From Microbacterium testaceum (lineage in GTDB: Bacteria > Actinomycetota > Actinomycetes > Actinomycetales > Microbacteriaceae), in assembly GCF_001476655.1 (NCBI RefSeq), contig NZ_LDRT01000053.1, positions 1-35,135 on the forward strand: 35,135 nt of DNA, read 5' to 3'. Position 1 is the first letter of the stretch, and every line of letters begins with the position of its first letter. The position numbers and the translations under genes were made by a program. Below the pieces are notes generated by a model. The model did not search any database and was not told where the DNA came from. It saw only the letters and a program-made list of their open reading frames with translations. Positions 8,302-15,548 of this stretch are shown piece after piece.

Positions 8302-8307
8302 ATTGTA
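8302..8307 (-). promoter_or_regulatory. Putative leaderless -10 box (TACAAT)
   Basis: TACAAT on the minus strand matches the consensus at five of six positions and ends 6 nt before the ATG at 8295. No Shine-Dalgarno is present. This is the clearest of the seven leaderless candidates. Confidence 0.6.
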
Positions 8308-8389
8308 GGGAGGGGTCCGCCCGCCGGCGATGGGCCTTGCGCGGCGCTGCACGGCGCTGAGAGCGACGCCCGCACGCAGCCGCCCCGGG

Positions 8390-8395
8390 TAGTCT
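8390..8395 (+). promoter_or_regulatory. Putative leaderless -10 box of purM
   Basis: TAGTCT ends 6 nt before the GTG at 8402; the six bases between (GTTGCG) hold no ribosome site. Confidence 0.55.
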
Positions 8396-8401
8396 GTTGC
8401 G

Positions 8402-9544
8402 GTGGCCTCCGCTCCCCACGAAAACCCGTACTCCGCCGCAGGCGTCGATACCGCCGCCGGAGATCTCGCCGTCGAACTGATGAAGTCGGCCGTGCGCCGC
8501 ACGCACGGTCCCGAGGTGCTGGGCAGTGTCGGCGGCTTCGCCGGCCTCTTCGACGCCTCCGCCCTGCGCGACTACGCCAAGCCGCTGCTCGCGACGAGCA
8601 CCGACGGCGTCGGAACCAAGGTCGCGATCGCTCAGGCCATCGACAAGCACGACACGATCGGCGAAGACCTCGTCGGCATGGTCGTCGACGACATCGTCGT
8701 GGTCGGGGCACGGCCCCTGTTCATGACCGACTACATCGCGTGCGGCAAGGTCGTGCCGCAGCGCATCGCCGACATCGTCGCGGGCATCGCGCGCGGCTGC
8801 GCCATGACGGGCACCGCGCTCGTCGGCGGCGAGACGGCCGAGCACCCCGGTCTGCTCGGCATCGACGACTACGACGTCGCGGGAGCGGCGACCGGCGTCG
8901 TCGAGGCCGACCGCGTGCTCGGCGCCGATCGCGTCCGCAGCGGCGACGTCGTGCTCGCGCTCGCCTCGAGCGGCCTGCACTCCAACGGCTACTCGCTCGT
9001 GCGCCACATCATCACCGGCGCGGGTATCGCCTACGGCTCGGCCTCCGCCGACCTCGGCGGCACGTGGGGCGAGGCGCTGCTCGAGCCCACGCGCCTGTAC
9101 ACCTCCCCGCTGCTGCGCCTGCTCGACGACGCGGCGGTCGGCTCCGGCATCCACTCGCTCAGCCACGTCACCGGCGGCGGCATCGCCGCGAACCTCGCGC
9201 GCGTGCTGCCGCAGGGCACGTGGGTCGACGTCGACCGCTCGACGTGGAGCCCGTCGCCGGTGTTCCGAGTGCTCGCCGATCTGGGCGGCCTCGACCTGAC
9301 CGCGACCGAGGGCACCTGGAACCTCGGCATCGGCTTCCTCGCCGTCGTCGCGCCCGAGATCGCGGATGCCGCGACCGCGGCGCTGCAGGCCGACGGCATC
9401 GCCACGTGGCAGGTCGGCGTCGTGCGCGACGGCGCCCGCCCCGAGGGCGAGTACGAGCAGGGCGCGAAGGGCGTCGACGGCGGTGCCGTGCGCCTGGTCG
9501 GAACCTACGCGGATGCCGGTCACCCGGCGAACGGAGCGAACTAA
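8402..9544 (+). CDS. purM: Phosphoribosylformylglycinamidine cyclo-ligase (AIR synthetase)
   Basis: A 380-aa enzyme that closes the imidazole ring of FGAM using ATP to give AIR. Family motifs appear in order: NPYSAAGVDTAAGD at the N-terminus, STDGVGTKV (nucleotide-binding loop), DIVVVGARPLFMTDYIA, GTALVGGETAEHPG, ALASSGLHSNGYSLVR, and SHVTGGGIAANLARVLP. The length is slightly above the usual 340-360 aa because of an Asp/Gly/Ala-rich C-terminal tail. The start is GTG and probably leaderless. It is followed 6 bp later by purF, so the two are an operon, perhaps extending into the MFS gene. Confidence 0.97.
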   Translation: MASAPHENPYSAAGVDTAAGDLAVELMKSAVRRTHGPEVLGSVGGFAGLFDASALRDYAKPLLATSTDGVGTKVAIAQAIDKHDTIGEDLVGMVVDDIVVVGARPLFMTDYIACGKVVPQRIADIVAGIARGCAMTGTALVGGETAEHPGLLGIDDYDVAGAATGVVEADRVLGADRVRSGDVVLALASSGLHSNGYSLVRHIITGAGIAYGSASADLGGTWGEALLEPTRLYTSPLLRLLDDAAVGSGIHSLSHVTGGGIAANLARVLPQGTWVDVDRSTWSPSPVFRVLADLGGLDLTATEGTWNLGIGFLAVVAPEIADAATAALQADGIATWQVGVVRDGARPEGEYEQGAKGVDGGAVRLVGTYADAGHPANGAN

Positions 9545-9550
9545 CACCCC

Positions 9551-11026
9551 ATGTGCGGCATCGTCGGCATGGCCGGGCAGGGCCCGGTCAACCAGGAGAT
9601 CTACGACGCGCTCCTCCTCCTCCAGCACCGGGGACAGGACTCCACGGGCATGGCCACGGCCGAGTCCAGCGGGGTGTTCCACATCCACAAGGCCCGGGGG
9701 CAGGTGCGCGAGGCGTTCCGCACGCGCGACATGCGGGCCCTCCTCGGCGACATCGGCCTCGGGCACGTGCGGTACGCGACCAAGGGGACGGCATCCAACG
9801 AAGAAGAGGCGCAGCCCTTCTACGTCAACGCCCCCTACGGCATCGTGCTCGTGCACAACGGCAACCTGACCAACACCCGCGAGCTGACGACCGAGCTCTT
9901 CCATAAGGATCGTCGTCACCTCAACACCAGCAGCGACACCGAGCTGCTCGTCAACATCCTCGGCTCCGAGCTGCAGTCCGAGATCACCGGTCCCGATCTC
10001 GACCCCGACCAGGTCTTCCGCGCGGTCGCCCGCGTGCACGAGCGCGTCGAGGGGTCGTACGCCTCGATCGCCCTGATCGCCGGATACGGGCTGCTCGCGT
10101 TCCGCGATCCCTTCGGCATCCGCCCGCTCATTCTCGGCAAGCGTCCCGCCGCGATCGTTCCGGGCGGCGAGCCGCGCGACGAGTGGATCGTGGCCTCCGA
10201 GTCGCTCGTGCTCGAGAACGCGGGCTTCGAGGTCGTGCGCGACGTCGAGCCCGGTGAGGCCGTGTTCATCAGCCTCGACGGCACCCTGCACGCGCAGCAG
10301 TGCGCGAAGAGCACGATGCTCGCGCCGTGCTCGTTCGAGTACGTCTACCTCGCGCGTCCCGACTCGGTCATGAACGGCGTCTCGGTGTACGAGACGCGCC
10401 TGCGCATGGGTGAGCGCCTGGCCGACACGGTCGCGAAGTACACGCCCGCCGGCGCCATCGACGTCGTCATGCCGATCCCCGACTCCGCACGTCCGGCGGC
10501 CATGCAGGTCGCCCGCAAGCTCGGGATCGAGTACCGCGAGGGCTTCTACAAGAACCGCTATGTCGGTCGGACGTTCATCATGCCCGGTCAGGCGGTGCGC
10601 AAGAAGAGCGTGCGCCAGAAGCTCAACGCGATGTCGACGGAGTTCCAGGGCAAGAACGTTCTCCTCGTCGATGACTCGATCGTGCGTGGCACCACGAGCC
10701 GCGAGATCATCCAGATGGCCCGGGATGCCGGGGCCAAGAGCGTGACGTTCGCCTCGGCCGCACCTCCCGTGCGCTACCCTCACGTGTACGGCATCAACAT
10801 GCCCTCGCGTCACGAGCTGGTGGCCCACGGGCGCACGATCCCCGAGATCGCCGAGGAGCTCGGCTGCGACTACCTGGTGTACCAGGAGGTCGACGACCTG
10901 AAGGCCGCGATCATGGAGGGCACCGACCTGGTCGACCTCGACATGAGCTGCTTCGACGGCCGCTACGTCACGGGCACCGTGTCGGAGGAGTACCTCGCCT
11001 GGGTCGAGGGCAGCCAGGAGTCTTGA
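9551..11026 (+). CDS. purF: Amidophosphoribosyltransferase
   Basis: A 491-aa enzyme for the first committed purine step (PRPP + Gln to phosphoribosylamine). Cys2 directly after the initiator Met is the Ntn glutaminase nucleophile (MCGIVGM), so there is no propeptide. GHVRYATKGT and HNGNLTN follow in the glutaminase half. The PRTase loop VLLVDDSIVRGTTS is near residues 371-384. Of the four Fe-S ligands known from Bacillus PurF, Cys is kept at 260 (APCSFEYVY) and 467 (MSCFDGRY), but the PCFYG position is PHVYG (His411) and the first Cys of the CxxC pair is lost, so a 4Fe-4S cluster is unlikely. The stop overlaps the TTG start of the next gene. Confidence 0.97.
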   Translation: MCGIVGMAGQGPVNQEIYDALLLLQHRGQDSTGMATAESSGVFHIHKARGQVREAFRTRDMRALLGDIGLGHVRYATKGTASNEEEAQPFYVNAPYGIVLVHNGNLTNTRELTTELFHKDRRHLNTSSDTELLVNILGSELQSEITGPDLDPDQVFRAVARVHERVEGSYASIALIAGYGLLAFRDPFGIRPLILGKRPAAIVPGGEPRDEWIVASESLVLENAGFEVVRDVEPGEAVFISLDGTLHAQQCAKSTMLAPCSFEYVYLARPDSVMNGVSVYETRLRMGERLADTVAKYTPAGAIDVVMPIPDSARPAAMQVARKLGIEYREGFYKNRYVGRTFIMPGQAVRKKSVRQKLNAMSTEFQGKNVLLVDDSIVRGTTSREIIQMARDAGAKSVTFASAAPPVRYPHVYGINMPSRHELVAHGRTIPEIAEELGCDYLVYQEVDDLKAAIMEGTDLVDLDMSCFDGRYVTGTVSEEYLAWVEGSQES

Positions 11027-12240
11027 GTCCGCGCCGCGCGGGGACCGTCGCGCTCGCCGCGGCAGCGATCGTGCTGCTCGCGCTGACGCTGCGCATCGCC
11101 GTCGCGTCACTGTCGCCGCTGCTGGTCGTCATCGAGCGCGATTTCCCCCTCCCGGCGGCCGTCGTCGGCCTGATCGGTATGGCACCGCCCGTGGCCTTCG
11201 CGATCTCGGGCTTCGTGACACCCGCGATCGAGCGGCGGGTGGGCCTCGAACGGCTGGTGCTCCTGGCCGCGGCCGTCGCGGCAGTCATGCTCGGCATGAG
11301 GGCCGTCGCCGTCGACGCGATCACCCTGCTCGCCGCGACCGCCGGGATCTTCGCGGCGGTGGGTGTCGCCAACGTGCTGCTGCCCGCCGTGGTGAAGAAG
11401 TACTTCCCCGCCCGCATCGGCCTGATGACGACGATCTACACGACCACGATGGCGGTCGCCACGTTCATGCCGCCGCTCGTGGCCGTCCCCCTCGCGGAGA
11501 GTATCGGGTGGCGCGGCTCATTCACCCTGTGGGCGGCGGTCGCGGTGGCCGCGGTGGTGCCCTGGGTCGCGATGAGCCTCCGCGCCCGGGCGGCCCGGGC
11601 GGACGTCATCGAGCAGCCGAAGACGTCGGTGCTGTCGCGCGTGGTCCGCGTGCCGCAGACGTGGGCACTTGCGGCGACGTTCGGGGTGAACTCGTCCGTC
11701 GCCTACGGACTGTTCGCCTGGTTGCCGCCGCTGGTGATGGGAGTCGCCGGGGTGGATGCCGCCGAGGCCGGCAGGCTGCTCGCCCTGTTCTCGTTCATGG
11801 GCCTGCCGGTGTCGCTCGTCGTTCCGCTGCTCGTCGTGCGGGCGCGCAGCGTCGCCCCGTTCTACGTCGTCGCCGTCGTGGGCGGACTCGCCGGGGTCGC
11901 CGGACTCCTCTTCGCCCCCGCGGCCGCGACGACACTGTGGGTGGTGCTCATCGGCATCCCGCCCCTGATGTTCCCGATGGCGCTCGTGCTCTTCGGCCTG
12001 CGCACACGGTCGCACGACACCGCGGTCGCGCTCAGCGGGTTCGTGCAGAGCGTCGGCTACGGCATCGCCGCACTCATGCCGCTCGCCATCGGCGTGACCC
12101 ACGAGATCACGGGCGGGTGGACGGCGGGACTGATCGTGCTCGGCGTCGTCATCGCATGCGTGATCCCCGCGGGAATCGTCGTCTCACGCAGAGAGACGAT
12201 CGAGGAAGCCTGGGAGCGCCGCAACGGCACTGCCTGGTGA
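11023..12240 (+). CDS. MFS transporter, CynX/NimT-like
   Basis: A 405-aa, 12-helix major facilitator protein. The N-terminus (LRIAVASLSPLLVVIERDF, then GLIGMAPPVAFAISG) is typical of the CynX/NimT group named after cyanate and nitroimidazole transporters. A cytoplasmic linker lies near residue 190. The start TTG at 11023 overlaps the purF stop (TTGA) and has CCAGGAG (11014-11020) inside the end of purF at correct spacing, which supports this rare start and translational coupling. Co-expression with purF may hint at purine-related or toxic-analogue export, but the substrate is not determined. It converges with the DUF3073 gene. Confidence 0.85.
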   Translation: MSPRRAGTVALAAAAIVLLALTLRIAVASLSPLLVVIERDFPLPAAVVGLIGMAPPVAFAISGFVTPAIERRVGLERLVLLAAAVAAVMLGMRAVAVDAITLLAATAGIFAAVGVANVLLPAVVKKYFPARIGLMTTIYTTTMAVATFMPPLVAVPLAESIGWRGSFTLWAAVAVAAVVPWVAMSLRARAARADVIEQPKTSVLSRVVRVPQTWALAATFGVNSSVAYGLFAWLPPLVMGVAGVDAAEAGRLLALFSFMGLPVSLVVPLLVVRARSVAPFYVVAVVGGLAGVAGLLFAPAAATTLWVVLIGIPPLMFPMALVLFGLRTRSHDTAVALSGFVQSVGYGIAALMPLAIGVTHEITGGWTAGLIVLGVVIACVIPAGIVVSRRETIEEAWERRNGTAW

Positions 12241-12276
12241 CAGCCGCGGACGCGGCCGGTGCAGGGCGCTGAAGCC

Positions 12277-12459
12277 CTACGCCTTCTCGTCTTCGTACTC
12301 GTCGGAGTATTCGTCCGCCCACTTGTCGACGTACGCGTCTTCACCCGGTTCGGGTGCGCCGAGTTCGCGCTCGAGCGCTGCGTAGTTCACCGAATAGGTG
12401 TCGTACTTCAGCTCACGGGCGATCTTGGTGTGCTTCGCCTTCTGACGGCCACGCCCCAT
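12277..12459 (-). CDS. DUF3073 family small protein
   Basis: A 60-aa protein. The basic N-terminus MGRGRQKAKHTKIAREL is the DUF3073 signature, followed by KYDTYSVNYAALEREL and a strongly acidic C-terminus (DEYSDEYEDEKA). A frame extension of eight residues upstream is ignored because family members start at MGRGRQKAK and GAGGGGG lies before this ATG. The family is restricted to actinobacteria and has no assigned function; the charge split suggests nucleic-acid or ribosome contact, which is inference. It is divergent from the stress protein and convergent with the MFS gene. Confidence 0.9.
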   Translation of the reverse strand: MGRGRQKAKHTKIARELKYDTYSVNYAALERELGAPEPGEDAYVDKWADEYSDEYEDEKA

Positions 12460-12620
12460 GCGAGACCCCCTCACGATCGACATCGCAGGCCGTGCTCAGG
12501 GCCCTGCGTATTGCGGTTCCGGACCGAGCCGGTAAGAGTAACACCCAGGATATCACGGTGCCCCTCGACCCCGACCGTCGCGGTCCGGAGGGGGCTGCTG
12601 TCGACGAGAGGAAGAACGGC

Positions 12621-13136
12621 ATGAGCGACCACGAGGCTCGGGCAGCGGCATCCGGAGCCGTCATCGCGGGAGTCGTGCCGGGGCAGTCGCCCCGCGTGGC
12701 GCAGGAAGCGGCGCGCTACGCCGCGCTGGCGGGCGCCGAGCTGATCGTGGCCCACGTCGACACGACGCGATTCGTCGCGTTCGAGGACCCGGACGGCTAC
12801 GTCAACTCGGCGACGCTCGATGTCGCCGGCGAGGTGGCGCGGGCCGCGCTCGCCGAGGTCGAGAAGGACGCGACCGCGGCTCTGGCGGGCAGAGACGTGC
12901 GCTGGAGCGCACGTCAGATCATCGGCGATCCCGCGCTCGCACTGATTCAGCTCGCCGACGAGGTCGGGGCGTCGCTGCTGGTGGTGGGCACGCGCAAGCG
13001 CGGGTTGGGGGAGTCGCTCCGTGAGTTTCTGACCGGCTCGGTTGCCGCCCGGCTCTCGCATCGGCAGCACCGTCCGGTGCTGGTCGTTCCGCTGGGAGAG
13101 CCGGTCGGCGCCCACGAGGAGCTGCCCTGGGAGTGA
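12621..13136 (+). CDS. Universal stress protein (UspA family)
   Basis: A 171-aa single Usp domain. It shows an N-terminal beta strand (GAVIAGVVPGQSP), a second strand (AELIVAHVD), and the ATP-loop form of the C-terminal motif, VVGTRKRGLGESLREFLTGS, followed by RHRPVLVVP-like text (HRQHRPVLVVP). The G-2x-G-9x-G pattern of ATP-binding Usps is largely there (GTRKRG...GS). The ATG at 12621 has GAGAGGAAG upstream; the longer open frame above it is not typical coding sequence. Likely a cytoplasmic stress or dormancy protein. It stands alone; its stop is 4 bp from the convergent PadR stop. Confidence 0.9.
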   Translation: MSDHEARAAASGAVIAGVVPGQSPRVAQEAARYAALAGAELIVAHVDTTRFVAFEDPDGYVNSATLDVAGEVARAALAEVEKDATAALAGRDVRWSARQIIGDPALALIQLADEVGASLLVVGTRKRGLGESLREFLTGSVAARLSHRQHRPVLVVPLGEPVGAHEELPWE

Positions 13137-13140
13137 CGGG

Positions 13141-13746
13141 TCAGCCGCGCATCGCGCGGGCGACCGCGTCGGAGGCCTGACGCAGCGCCGTCTCGATCTC
13201 GTCGACTCCGGATGCCGCGAGCTCGCCGCCGCGGGCCACGTGCGACCGCAGCTCGGAGCGGACGCGTCCGCGGAACTCGGTCAGGGCGGCGTCCGCGCGG
13301 TGCAACTGCTCACGCGTGCGGGAGCGGGCGTCGTCGGCGGGGGCTGCCTCGGCCTGCTCGCGCTCCTCGCGAGACGCGGCCGCGAGGTCGGCGCGGAGGC
13401 TGCGCATGGCATCCCGCACGCTCCCGCGCACCTCGTCGGCGATGAGACGCACGCTGTCGGCGAGATCGGCCTGGATCCCTTCGAGGTCGCCGGTGCGGGC
13501 CGCCACCTCGGCACGGCCGGCATCCGTGATCTCGTAGACCGTCTTGCGGCCGTCCACGGTCTTCGTGACGAGGCCCTCGTCTTCGAGCTTCGCCAGGCGT
13601 GGATAGATGGTGCCGGCCGAGGGAGAGTACGTGCCTCCGGTGCGGTCGGACAGGGCCTGCATCAGGTCGTAGCCGTGACGCGGCGCCTCATCGAGCAGGC
13701 TCAGGATGTACAGGCGCAGACCGCCGTGCGAGAAGACCGGGCTCAT
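13141..13746 (-). CDS. PadR family transcriptional regulator
   Basis: A 201-aa regulator. The N-terminal winged helix is canonical PadR: LRLYILSLLDEAPRHGYDLM, then YSPSAGTIYPRLAKLEDEGL and the wing VDGRKTVYEITDAGR. The long C-terminal half (from about residue 95) is a charged, probably coiled-coil region rich in Arg, Glu and Ala, longer than in minimal PadRs. The start ATG shares one base with the DUF4097 stop (TGATG) and has a strong GAGGAGGAG site, so it is translated with that gene. The promoter of the pair carries two near-identical palindromes that fit autorepression by a PadR dimer. Confidence 0.92.
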   Translation of the reverse strand: MSPVFSHGGLRLYILSLLDEAPRHGYDLMQALSDRTGGTYSPSAGTIYPRLAKLEDEGLVTKTVDGRKTVYEITDAGRAEVAARTGDLEGIQADLADSVRLIADEVRGSVRDAMRSLRADLAAASREEREQAEAAPADDARSRTREQLHRADAALTEFRGRVRSELRSHVARGGELAASGVDEIETALRQASDAVARAMRG

Positions 13747-14591
13747 CACCACTCCTCCTCGTTCGCGAGTTCCTCGGGGCGCAGGCCCGAGATGCCCCGG
13801 CGCAGCACCGTGATCTCGCCGGAGACCGTGTTGGCCCGAACGTCGACGAACTGCCCCGCCAGGGCGCCCGTCGACCCGGTGAAGTTCGTGGGGCCGGAGC
13901 CGGAGCGCACGTGTCCGTCGATCTGCACGCGACCGCTTACCGACCGGGACACGTAGTTGGCGGGGAGGCCCCGGTCGAGACGGATGGTGGCCGCGCCGTT
14001 GACGGAGTTGAGTGCGATCGACTGCACCGGGCCGGTGGAGTCGACGAGCATCGCCCCCGAGACGGTGTCGATCGACGCTTTCGTCACCGCTCCGGTGACG
14101 GTGACGTCGCCCGAGACGCTGTTGGCGCTCAGCGCGCCCTCGAGTTCGCGCACCTGCACGTCGCCCGAGACCGCGTTGGCGCTGACATCGCCGACCAGCC
14201 CGTCGACGATGATGTCGCCGGACACGGTGTTGAGCCGGGCGTCGGTGCGCAGGCCCGAGACGAGGGCGCTCGCACTGACGACGCCGAGGGTGAGGGCGAC
14301 CGAGCGCGGCACGGCCACGCTCACCTCGGCCTTGGGGCCACCGGCGCCGAAGTTGCGGAACACCTCGAGGAAGTTGTCCCACCGCAGCTGCGGGTGGTCG
14401 ATCTCGAGGCGGCCATCGTTCATCTCGATGCGCAGGTCTTTGACGGTGACGCCGTGCACCTCGATGCGAGCGCTCGGCTCATCGTGGGCGATCACGTCGA
14501 TCTGCCCGCCGACGAGGCCGATCTTCAGCTCGCGCACGCTCTCGAGGTCGATGACGCGCGTCTCGCCGGGGTGGACGATCCATTTCTCCAT
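13746..14591 (-). CDS. DUF4097 beta-helix-like protein (putative adhesin family)
   Basis: A 281-aa protein. It opens with MEKWIVHPGETRVIDLESV and then has serial short beta repeats such as NTVSGDIIVDGLVGDVSANA and SGDVQVRELEGALSANSVSG, the right-handed beta-solenoid text of the DUF4097/DUF4098 family. No signal peptide or membrane segment is seen, so it is probably cytoplasmic despite the adhesin label given to the family. The ATG at 14591 is preceded by GAGGAG; upstream in-frame codons overlap the promoter. It is first in an operon with PadR, an arrangement common in actinobacteria, where the regulator controls the pair. Function unknown. Confidence 0.88.
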   Translation of the reverse strand: MEKWIVHPGETRVIDLESVRELKIGLVGGQIDVIAHDEPSARIEVHGVTVKDLRIEMNDGRLEIDHPQLRWDNFLEVFRNFGAGGPKAEVSVAVPRSVALTLGVVSASALVSGLRTDARLNTVSGDIIVDGLVGDVSANAVSGDVQVRELEGALSANSVSGDVTVTGAVTKASIDTVSGAMLVDSTGPVQSIALNSVNGAATIRLDRGLPANYVSRSVSGRVQIDGHVRSGSGPTNFTGSTGALAGQFVDVRANTVSGEITVLRRGISGLRPEELANEEEW

Positions 14592-14606
14592 GGTGGGCTC
14601 CTCACT

Positions 14607-14620
14607 CGCGATATATCGCG
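14607..14620. promoter_or_regulatory. PadR operator candidate 1 (perfect 14-bp palindrome)
   Basis: CGCGATATATCGCG is a perfect palindrome sitting just downstream of the predicted transcription start of the DUF4097-PadR operon and upstream of its ribosome site. A bound regulator would block elongation or initiation. Confidence 0.75.
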
Positions 14621-14628
14621 TTGAGGAC

Positions 14629-14657
14629 AGTATCGAGATATATCGCGTGTTCGTCAA
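14629..14657 (-). promoter_or_regulatory. Sigma70-type promoter of DUF4097-PadR operon
   Basis: On the minus strand, TTGACG (14657-14652) and GATACT (14634-14629) are separated by exactly 17 nt. The expected start is near 14622, giving a short leader before the ATG at 14591. One operator covers the spacer next to the -10, and another lies just downstream of the start. Confidence 0.8.
14634..14647. promoter_or_regulatory. PadR operator candidate 2 (imperfect copy)
   Basis: CGAGATATATCGCG differs from the perfect palindrome at 14607-14620 by one base. It overlaps the -10 edge and spacer of the promoter. The centres of the two copies are 27 bp apart, between two and three helical turns. Confidence 0.72.
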
Positions 14658-14681
14658 GACCTGAGGGAGGGTTCCGGGGGA

Positions 14682-14752
14682 TTCGACGGGCTCAGCCACC
14701 TGGGTTCAGTCACCGCGAGTGCCGCGCGAGCGAGCTCCCTGAGACGGTCGAA
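14682..14752. repeat. Imperfect intergenic dyad (TTCGAC-CTCAG arms)
   Basis: TTCGACGGGCTCAG (14682-14695) and the complement of 14739-14752 (TTCGACCGTCTCAG) agree at 12 of 14 positions, with a GAGCGAGCTCC-containing centre. Dispersed intergenic repeats with TTCGACnGGCTCAG arms are, from memory, common in Microbacteriaceae; this looks like one decayed copy. Confidence 0.5.
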
Positions 14753-14770
14753 GGGACCGCCTCCGAGCGC

Positions 14771-14812
14771 AAAAAAGGATGCCATGCGCTCTGGGGGAAA
14801 CGCATGGCATCC
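14771..14812 (-). terminator. Rho-independent terminator of small membrane protein gene
   Basis: GGATGCCATGCG (14777-14788) and CGCATGGCATCC (14801-14812) form a perfect 12-bp stem with a 12-nt loop. In the minus-strand transcript it is followed directly by six U (A6 at 14771-14776). It lies 66 bp after the stop at 14878. Confidence 0.88.
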
Positions 14813-14877
14813 GAGGCGGGCGAACCCGCCGAGGGGGGAGGGGACGCGCACCCGAAACGCGTCGTCCTCCGAGGGGG

Positions 14878-15042
14878 TCAGACGGGCTTGCGTCCGCTGA
14901 TCAAGCGGAACAACAGCACGATGAGGGCGATGAGGCCGACGATGATCGCGACCCAGAGCAGGAAGCTCGCGGCCTGGCTCATTCCGCTCACGATGGCGAT
15001 GACGATCGCGGCGACGATGATGATGATGAGGAAGATGTTCAT
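14878..15042 (-). CDS. Small membrane protein (54 aa)
   Basis: A 54-aa, almost fully hydrophobic protein: a first helix from the N-terminus (MNIFLIIIIVAAIVIAIVSG) and a second (FLLWVAIIVGLIALIVLLF), ending in RLISGRKPV with basic residues that should stay inside. The ATG at 15042 follows AAGGAG at good spacing, so it is chosen over a start seven codons upstream. It has its own strong terminator (14771-14812). Such two-helix miniproteins are frequent in actinobacteria and have no assigned function. It is divergent from the Rho_N gene. Confidence 0.78.
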   Translation of the reverse strand: MNIFLIIIIVAAIVIAIVSGMSQAASFLLWVAIIVGLIALIVLLFRLISGRKPV

Positions 15043-15132
15043 GGGGGGCTCCTTGCTGTTCACCGCGTCAGGACACGGACCCGGGTGAGTGGTCCTTCTA
15101 CCGTGTCACCCGGCCCGAAATGCGGCAGGGGG

Positions 15133-15161
15133 TTGACGTTTCTGGGAAACCGCTGTTAGTC
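15133..15161 (+). promoter_or_regulatory. Possible promoter of DUF7218-topoisomerase unit
   Basis: TTGACG (15133-15138) and TTAGTC (15156-15161) are 17 nt apart; the spacer starts with the small dyad GTTTC-TGG-GAAAC (15138-15150). The -10 match is poor, and the leader to the ATG at 15276 would be over 100 nt. Confidence 0.3.
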
Positions 15162-15275
15162 GCGGCCGCTCGCTAACACGACCCTCGGGCCGACGGACGC
15201 GGCGTGCGGTGTCAACCCCGAGAGAGGGGGCGGTCGTCCGCCGTAGCGTCGGTGTCCCGACGGAAGGAGACGATC

Positions 15276-15545
15276 ATGCCCCAGGGGCGAGGATCCAACA
15301 GTCTGAAAGACCCCGAGCTCTACGAGGAGCTGCGCAAGCAGGGCGACTCGAAGGAGAAGGCGGCGCGCATCTCGAACGCCGCCGCCGCTCAGGGGCGTGG
15401 TGCCGTCGGGGAGAAGGGCGGGCACGCCGAGAACTACGAGGAGCGCACCGTGAGCGAGCTCAAGAAGCGCGCGAAGGAGCTCGGGATCACGGGATACTCC
15501 GGCAAGAAGAAGGCGGAGCTGATCGACATGCTCCGCAACCACTGA
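15276..15545 (+). CDS. DUF7218/Rho_N-domain small protein
   Basis: An 89-aa basic protein with a strong site GGAAGGAGA before the ATG. Residues 1-50 are polar and typical of DUF7218 (SLKDPELYEELRKQGDSKEK, then AARISNAAAAQGRG). The end, TVSELKKRAKELGITGYSGK then KKAELIDMLRNH, is a Rho N-terminal/SAP-like helix-extended-helix module that binds nucleic acid in other proteins. It lies 3 bp upstream of the topoisomerase IB gene and is almost surely co-transcribed with it. A role as a DNA-binding accessory is plausible but inferred. Confidence 0.88.
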   Translation: MPQGRGSNSLKDPELYEELRKQGDSKEKAARISNAAAAQGRGAVGEKGGHAENYEERTVSELKKRAKELGITGYSGKKKAELIDMLRNH

Positions 15546-15548
15546 CGC

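Noticed and set aside
8300..11110. Minus-strand open frame of 936 codons opposite purM and purF
   Set aside because: It is antisense to two certain genes and has His/Arg/Asp-rich composition with no motif; it is open only because of GC3 bias.
12354..12620. N-terminal extension of the universal stress protein
   Set aside because: The extended frame overlaps the divergent DUF3073 gene and lacks Usp sequence; the ATG at 12621 has its own ribosome site.
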